Part shown: piece by piece, positions 56,556-64,000 of the stretch
How positions within the stretch are numbered: the stretch's first letter is position 1
Layout of the letters: each line of letters begins with the position of its first letter
Source: CAWHJN01 sp963829705
GTDB taxonomy: Bacteria > Bacteroidota > Rhodothermia > Rhodothermales > BA12
Assembly (NCBI GenBank): GCA_963829705.1
Contig: CAWHJN010000001.1
Location: forward strand, 620,001-684,000
DNA: 64,000 nt
Direction: 5' to 3'
Notes under the pieces: generated by a model
Database searches by the model: none
What the model saw: only the letters and a program-made list of their open reading frames with translations
What the model was told of the DNA's origin: nothing
Made by a program: the position numbers and the translations under genes

Positions 56556-59500
56556 GTCTGTACGCCCTCTCCATCCGGCGGCCTGTGCTGGCGACGGTCT
56601 TCTCGCTCGTCATCATCCTCTTCGGCATCCTCGGCTACACGTCGCTCGGCGTGCGCGAGTACCCCGCCGTCGATCCGCCCATCATCTCGGTTTCGACGAG
56701 CTACCGGGGGGCCAACGCCGACGTCATCGACGCGCAGATCACCGAGCCGCTCGAAGAGCAGATCAACGGCATCGACGGCATCCGCACGCTCACCTCGTCG
56801 TCGAGCGACGGGTCGAGCAACATCACCGTCGAGTTCGACCTCGGCACCGACCTCGAGCGCGCCGCCAACGACGTGCGCGACCGCGTCAGCCGCGCCATCA
56901 GCAACCTGCCGCCCGACGCCGACCCGCCGCGCGTAGCCAAGGCCGACGCCGACGGCGACCCCATCGTGTTTCTCAACATCGCCAGCGACCAGCGCAGCCT
57001 GCTCGAACTGAGCGACATTGCCGAGAACCTGTTCAAGGAGCGCTTGCAGACGATCTCGGGCGTGGCCCGCGTGGACATCTGGGGCGAGAAGCGCTACGCG
57101 ATGCGCCTCTGGCTCGACCCCGCCCGCCTCGCCGCCTACCAGCTCACCCCACTCGACGTGCAGCGGGCGCTCAACGCGCAGAACGTGGAGTTGCCCACCG
57201 GCCAGATCGAGGGCGCGAGCGTGGCGCTGACGGTGCGGACGATGGGGCGTTTGCAGACCGTCGAGGACTTCGAGAACCTCATCATCAAGCGCACCGGCGA
57301 CCAGCTCGTCCGGATGGGCGACGTGGGCCGCGCCGAACTCGGGGCCGAGAACGAGCGCACCATCCTCAAACGCGACGGCGTGCCGATGGTGGGCGTGGTG
57401 CTGCGCCCGCTTCCCGGCGCGAACTACATCGCCATCGCCGACGAATTCTACGAGCGCCTCGAACCCATCAAGGACGACATGCCTGCCGACTTGCGGCTCG
57501 GCATCGGCTTCGACCAGACGACCCAGATCCGCGACTCGATCAGCGAGGTGCAGCAGACCGTTTTCCTCGCCCTCGGCCTCGTCATCCTCGTCATCTTCCT
57601 CTTCCTGCGCGACTGGCGGACGACCATCGTGCCCGTCGTCGTCATTCCGATTTCGCTTGTCGGTGCCTTCGCGGTGATGTGGCTTTTCGGCTTCTCGATC
57701 AACATCCTGACGATGCTCGCGCTCGTGCTCGCCATCGGCCTCGTCGTGGACGACGCCATCGTGGTGCTCGAGAACATCTACACCAAGATTGAGGAAGGCG
57801 AAGACCCCATTCCCGCGGGCATCAAAGGCACGAAGGAGATCTTCTTCGCCGTCATCGCCACGACGCTCGCGCTCGTGTCGGTGCTGCTCCCCATCGTGTT
57901 TCTGGATGGATTGGTGGGACGGCTCTTCCGCGAGTTCGGGCTCGTGCTGATGGGGGCCGTCGTGATTTCGAGCTTCGTCGCGCTCACGCTCACGCCGATG
58001 CTGGCGACGAAGCTGCTCAAAAAGCGCGACGTGCAGCCGTGGCTGTACCGCAAAACCGAGCCGTTTTTCGTAAAGCTCACGGGCGGATACCGCGATTCGC
58101 TCGCGGCCTTCGTCGCCCGGAAATGGCTCGCGCCCGTGGCGATGGTGGCGAGCGTGGGCCTCGTCGTGCTCATCTACTCCGCGCTGCCATCCGAACTCGC
58201 GCCGCTGGAAGACCGCAGCCGCCTGCGCGTCTCGGCCACCGCGCCCGAGGGCGCGACGTTCGACTACATGGACCGCTTCGTGGACAACATGATCGGGACG
58301 ATTCAGGACGAAGTGCCCGAGACGAACGCCCTCATCACCATCACGTCGCCCGGCTTTGGCGGGCGCTCGACCAACACCGCCTTCGCGACGTTGAGCCTCG
58401 TGCCACCCGCCGAGCGCGACCGCACGCAGCAGCAGATCGCCGACGCGCTGACAAGCGCCACGGCCGGGTTGACCGGTGCACGCGCCTTCGTCTCGCAGGA
58501 GCCGACGATCTCCGTCGGGCGGCGCGGCGGGCTGCCGGTGCAGTACGTGCTGCAAGCGCCCAACTTCGCCGCGCTCGAAGACGCCCTCCCGACGTTCCTC
58601 GAAAAAACGCAGCAGAACGACGCCTTCGCCTTCGTGGACGTCAACCTCAAGTTTTCCAAGCCCGAGCTGCGCGTGGACATCAACCGGGCACGCGCCGAGA
58701 AAGTGGGCGTGTCGGTGCTCGACGTGGCACAGACGCTGCGCCTGGCGCTGAGCGAGTCGCGGCTGGGGTTCTTCGTCCGCAACGGGCAGCAGTACCAGGT
58801 AATCTCGCAGGTCGAACGCGGCGACCGCGATGAGACCATCGACCTCACCAACCTCTACGTGCGCGCCGCCAACGGCGATCCGGTGCCCCTCGACGGCCTC
58901 GTGGAGGTACGAGAGGAGAGCGCGCCACCGCAACTCTACCGCTACAACCGCTTCGTCTCCGCCACCGTCAGCGCCTCACTCGCCCCCGGCGTGACGCTCG
59001 CCGAAGGCCTCGACGCGATGGACGCCATCGCCGCCGAGGTCTTGCCCGAGTCATTCGCGACGACGCTGGCGGGCGAGAGCCGCGACTTCCGCGAGAGCAC
59101 TGGCAGTGTCCTGTTCGTGTTCGTGCTGGCGCTGCTGCTCATCTACCTCGTGCTCGCGGCGCAGTTCGAGAGCTTCCGCGACCCGTTCACCATCCTGCTC
59201 ACCGTCCCGCTCGCGCTCACCGGCGCGCTCCTGTTTCTGTGGTACTTCAACCAGTCGCTCAACATTTTCAGCCAGATCGGCATCGTGATGCTCGTGGGTC
59301 TGGTGACGAAAAACGCCATCCTCATCGTCGAATTCGCCAACCAGCGGCGGGCAGCGGGGCGCACGAAGGAAGAGGCGGCTCTCGACGCCGCCGCCGCGCG
59401 CTTCCGCCCCATTCTGATGACCACGGCCTCGACCATCCTGGGCACGCTGCCCATTGCCCTTGCCCTCGGCGCGGGCGCGCAGAGCCGGATGCCGATGGGC

Positions 59501-59671
59501 ATCGCCATCATCGGTGGTCTGCTGATCGGCACGGCGCTGACGCTCTACGTGATTCCGGCCGTCTACCCATACCTCACGCGCGAGGAGCTCGCTCCGGTGC
59601 TCGAGGAGGAATACGCGGGCGATGGCGCAGGAGCGCCTCCGGTGCCCTCCACACGAACGGTTACGGCGTGA
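56552..59671 (+). CDS. RND-family efflux pump, HAE-1/AcrB type
   Basis: The 1039-residue pump has the standard twelve helices and two large periplasmic loops. It starts with SIRRPVLATVFSLVIILFG and has the proton-relay GLVVDDAIVVLENIY in helix 4, FREFGLVLMGAVVISSFVAL, and the second half with LAAQFESFRDPF, GIVMLVGLVTKNAILIVEF and STILGTLPIALALG. It should export organic compounds by proton antiport. It is the middle gene of an adaptor-pump-channel operon. The drug range cannot be deduced. Confidence 0.95.
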   Translation: MSLYALSIRRPVLATVFSLVIILFGILGYTSLGVREYPAVDPPIISVSTSYRGANADVIDAQITEPLEEQINGIDGIRTLTSSSSDGSSNITVEFDLGTDLERAANDVRDRVSRAISNLPPDADPPRVAKADADGDPIVFLNIASDQRSLLELSDIAENLFKERLQTISGVARVDIWGEKRYAMRLWLDPARLAAYQLTPLDVQRALNAQNVELPTGQIEGASVALTVRTMGRLQTVEDFENLIIKRTGDQLVRMGDVGRAELGAENERTILKRDGVPMVGVVLRPLPGANYIAIADEFYERLEPIKDDMPADLRLGIGFDQTTQIRDSISEVQQTVFLALGLVILVIFLFLRDWRTTIVPVVVIPISLVGAFAVMWLFGFSINILTMLALVLAIGLVVDDAIVVLENIYTKIEEGEDPIPAGIKGTKEIFFAVIATTLALVSVLLPIVFLDGLVGRLFREFGLVLMGAVVISSFVALTLTPMLATKLLKKRDVQPWLYRKTEPFFVKLTGGYRDSLAAFVARKWLAPVAMVASVGLVVLIYSALPSELAPLEDRSRLRVSATAPEGATFDYMDRFVDNMIGTIQDEVPETNALITITSPGFGGRSTNTAFATLSLVPPAERDRTQQQIADALTSATAGLTGARAFVSQEPTISVGRRGGLPVQYVLQAPNFAALEDALPTFLEKTQQNDAFAFVDVNLKFSKPELRVDINRARAEKVGVSVLDVAQTLRLALSESRLGFFVRNGQQYQVISQVERGDRDETIDLTNLYVRAANGDPVPLDGLVEVREESAPPQLYRYNRFVSATVSASLAPGVTLAEGLDAMDAIAAEVLPESFATTLAGESRDFRESTGSVLFVFVLALLLIYLVLAAQFESFRDPFTILLTVPLALTGALLFLWYFNQSLNIFSQIGIVMLVGLVTKNAILIVEFANQRRAAGRTKEEAALDAAAARFRPILMTTASTILGTLPIALALGAGAQSRMPMGIAIIGGLLIGTALTLYVIPAVYPYLTREELAPVLEEEYAGDGAGAPPVPSTRTVTA

Positions 59672-59673
59672 CG

Positions 59674-61005
59674 ATGCGTTTTTTGTTTCTCGCGCTCACC
59701 GCCGCGCTTCTCGTCGCGCTTCCCACCACCGCGCAGACGCTCCCCGACTCGCTCCGCACGCCGACGGTCGCGCCCGACACCACGCTGCCGCTGCTGACCG
59801 TGGACGAGGCCGCGCGCCGCGTGCTCGGCCAGAACCCGCGCATCGCCATCGCTCGCCTCGACGCCGACCTCGCAGAGAACGACGCCTCGCTCGGCAACGC
59901 AGATTTCCTGCCGAGCCTGAGCCTGACGGCCACGCAGCGCCGCTCGGCCACGGGGTCCACGGCCACGGGCACCTTCCGCCGCGACCCGTACACGCTCGAC
60001 GCCGCCGCGACGGCGCGCGTCACCGTGTTCGAGGGGCTGGCGCGGGTGAGCCGCTACCGGCGCCTGCAGGCGCTGGCCCGTGCCGAGGCGTTCTCCACCG
60101 AGGCTCTCACCGAATCCCTCCTCGCCGACGCCCTCGTGACGTACTACGACGTGGCCGCGCAGCAGCAGCAGCTCCTCGTGCGCCTCGATGCCGTGGCGCT
60201 GTCGGAGGAGCGGTTGCGGATCGCCGAGGGGCGGCGCGACGTGGGCGTGGCCTCTGAACTCGAAGTGCGCCGCGCCGTCGTGGACCTCAACGCCGACCGG
60301 GCCGCACTGCTCAGGCAGCAGACGGCGCTGGCGCGTGCCAAGACGAACCTCAACCAGCTTCTCAACCAGACCACCGGCACCGACTACCGCGTGACGACGA
60401 CGGTAGCCGTGGACACCACGCTGGCCTTCGGGGTGCTGCGCGGCGCGGCGCTCGACCGTGCGCCCGACGTGCTGGCGGCCCGCACAGACGAGACAGCCGC
60501 TGCACTCGACCTCGAAGCCGTACGCCGCGAGTTCTGGCCGCGCATCGACCTGACGGCGGGCTACGCCTTCAGCGACGCCACGCGCTACCTGCTCGCGCCC
60601 GCGCAGACCGCAGGCTTCACCTACGGCCTGACGGCGACGTTCGACGTGTTCGACGGCAACGACCGGCGGCGGCGTGCCGAGAACGCCCGGCTGCGCCAGT
60701 TGCAGCGCCAGCAGGCCACGGAGCAGACCACCACGGCCACGCTCACCGCGCTCACGAGTGCCTATGCGCTTTACACGCAGAGCCTCGCGCTCGTCGCCCT
60801 CGAAGAGGAGAACGTGGACGTGGCGCAGCAGAACGCTTTCGTGGCGCTCGAGCGCTTTCGGCTGGGCGTGAGCACATCGCTCGAACTGCGTGAGGTGCAG
60901 CGCGCCCTCATCGACGCGCAGAGCCGCCGCGTGACGGCGCGCTTCGAAGCCAAAGCCGCCGAGGTGGACCTGCTCGCCCTCTCGGGCCTGCTGCTGCCCG
61001 GCTGA
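59674..61005 (+). CDS. TolC-family outer-membrane channel
   Basis: The 443-residue protein begins two bases after the pump stop. It has a signal peptide (LFLALTAALLVALPTTAQ) and two repeats of the TolC-like outer-membrane efflux domain, rich in long helices (LSEERLRIAEGRRDVGVASE and its second-half counterpart ALERFRLGVSTSLELREVQ). FWPRIDLTAGYAFSD precedes the second repeat. It completes the tripartite efflux system encoded with the two genes before it. Confidence 0.93.
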   Translation: MRFLFLALTAALLVALPTTAQTLPDSLRTPTVAPDTTLPLLTVDEAARRVLGQNPRIAIARLDADLAENDASLGNADFLPSLSLTATQRRSATGSTATGTFRRDPYTLDAAATARVTVFEGLARVSRYRRLQALARAEAFSTEALTESLLADALVTYYDVAAQQQQLLVRLDAVALSEERLRIAEGRRDVGVASELEVRRAVVDLNADRAALLRQQTALARAKTNLNQLLNQTTGTDYRVTTTVAVDTTLAFGVLRGAALDRAPDVLAARTDETAAALDLEAVRREFWPRIDLTAGYAFSDATRYLLAPAQTAGFTYGLTATFDVFDGNDRRRRAENARLRQLQRQQATEQTTTATLTALTSAYALYTQSLALVALEEENVDVAQQNAFVALERFRLGVSTSLELREVQRALIDAQSRRVTARFEAKAAEVDLLALSGLLLPG

Positions 61006-61035
61006 AAGGTGCTGCGCGCGGGACGGTTTGCCGGT

Positions 61036-61072
61036 GCCAACAGGGGCGAGTCTGACACCCTTTCCTGTTGGC
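61036..61072 (+). terminator. Hairpin after the efflux operon
   Basis: GCCAACAGG and CCTGTTGGC form a perfect nine-base stem with a 19-base loop, 30 bases after the TolC-like stop. No T-run follows it. It is a probable transcript end. Confidence 0.5.
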
Positions 61073-61176
61073 GTCGAGCATGGGGGTTACCCGAGGCACG
61101 CGGCGCCCGGCTTCCACGGTCGTCTTTAAAAACGCTGCCTGGCTTCCGATAAAGGGCGTACCCCTGCCCTGTCGCT

Positions 61177-63768
<2,592 letters not shown>

Positions 63769-63810
63769 TTTTTGAAAGGCGGATTTCGGAAAGTAGAATT
63801 GATGAAGGGT

Positions 63811-63840
63811 TGTAGGAGCGCAGCACGCTGCGCCCTGCCC
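63811..63840. repeat. Intergenic palindrome GCGCAG-CACG-CTGCGC
   Basis: A six-base perfect stem (63818-63833) is flanked by GTAGGA and CCCTGCC, which pair imperfectly. Elements of the type GTAGGGGCGCAGC...GCTGCGCCCC are common between genes in several phyla. The rest of 63769-64000 holds no supported gene. Confidence 0.5.
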
Positions 63841-63978
63841 GAATGCGAGGGGTAGGGGTGCCACGTCACCCTGCCTGCCTGCCCTGTGAGGCGGGGAGCG
63901 CAGTCGAAGGACTATGGCGCCGCGTCTGTGCTCTACAAACGACGAGGTCGGAAGTGGGGTGGGCGAAACGGGCGTGTG

Positions 63979-63986
63979 TACCTTTA
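63979..63986 (+). promoter_or_regulatory. Candidate -7 box TACCTTTA at right edge
   Basis: GTGTACCTTTACC closely resembles the GTGTACCTTTGGC box before clpX. It probably belongs to a gene starting beyond the window. Confidence 0.35.
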
Positions 63987-64000
63987 CCTCCGCGAGCGAC

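Noticed and set aside
56150..58933. 927-codon minus-strand open frame opposite the RND pump
   Set aside because: Antisense shadow of a conserved pump gene with low-complexity His/Arg/Glu composition.

Overview
The window is a high-GC chromosomal segment from a Gram-negative bacterium, most likely of the Rhodothermota (Rhodothermales-like, formerly placed in Bacteroidota). The evidence is a SusC/SusD pair, two outer-membrane receptors with carboxypeptidase-regulatory-like N-termini, a leftover type IX secretion C-terminal tail, a TAnnTTTG-type promoter box in front of clpX, and very GC-rich third codon positions. No rRNA, tRNA, CRISPR array or replication origin was seen.

Region 1 (1-9658, all minus strand) is one long operon for nitrate use and molybdenum cofactor (Moco) synthesis. 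Read from 9658 downward it encodes a NarI-like membrane subunit with a zinc-ribbon-like tail, a Nas/Nap-type molybdopterin oxidoreductase (frameshifted as sequenced), a 73-residue unknown protein, a four-cluster ferredoxin subunit, a Tat-type Rieske protein, an 80-residue membrane protein, a NarK-type transporter, then moeA, moaA, moaC and a mobB-mobA fusion cut by the window edge. A moeB-like adenylyltransferase fused to rhodanese (10067-11146) is transcribed divergently. The spacer holds two palindromic intergenic repeats.

Region 2 (about 11150-17150) looks like an acquired island. It has IS3-type transposase and HTH remnants on the left and a tyrosine-recombinase tail plus a hairpin on the right. 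It carries an OprO/P-like porin, an OmpR-type response regulator, a histidine kinase, two PepSY-like paralogues and an SdiA-regulated-type lipoprotein. Matching operators with half-sites exactly 11 bp apart lie before the porin and before the first PepSY gene, so the regulator probably controls both.

Region 3 (17300-29450) holds apaG, a 2-oxoacid:ferredoxin oxidoreductase (korA, korB), a membrane-bound winged-helix/PD40 regulator, and a divergent susC-susD operon whose shared upstream region carries 11-bp-phased TCAGG-like repeats. A truncated IS630-type transposase and a DUF1579-like secreted protein follow. Region 4 (29550-43700) holds DoxX, an erythromycin-esterase-like protein, an OmpA / multi-barrel outer-membrane pair, lipoproteins, an M19 dipeptidase, a cupin, an FMN-dependent hydroxyacid oxidase, a TonB-type beta-barrel receptor, exported MsrA and MsrB, and an RRM RNA-binding protein. 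Region 5 (43930-63770) holds an rRNA m5C methyltransferase, clpX, a YqaA-type protein, a YihY/BrkB protein, the TamA/TamB envelope pair, an RND efflux operon (adaptor, pump, TolC-like) and a hybrid histidine kinase.

Five genes (nitrate reductase catalytic subunit, island histidine kinase, first PepSY gene, SdiA-type lipoprotein, RRM protein) each need exactly one inserted or deleted base to restore a sensible full-length product. Uncorrected assembly indels are the simplest explanation, though real decay cannot be excluded for the island genes.
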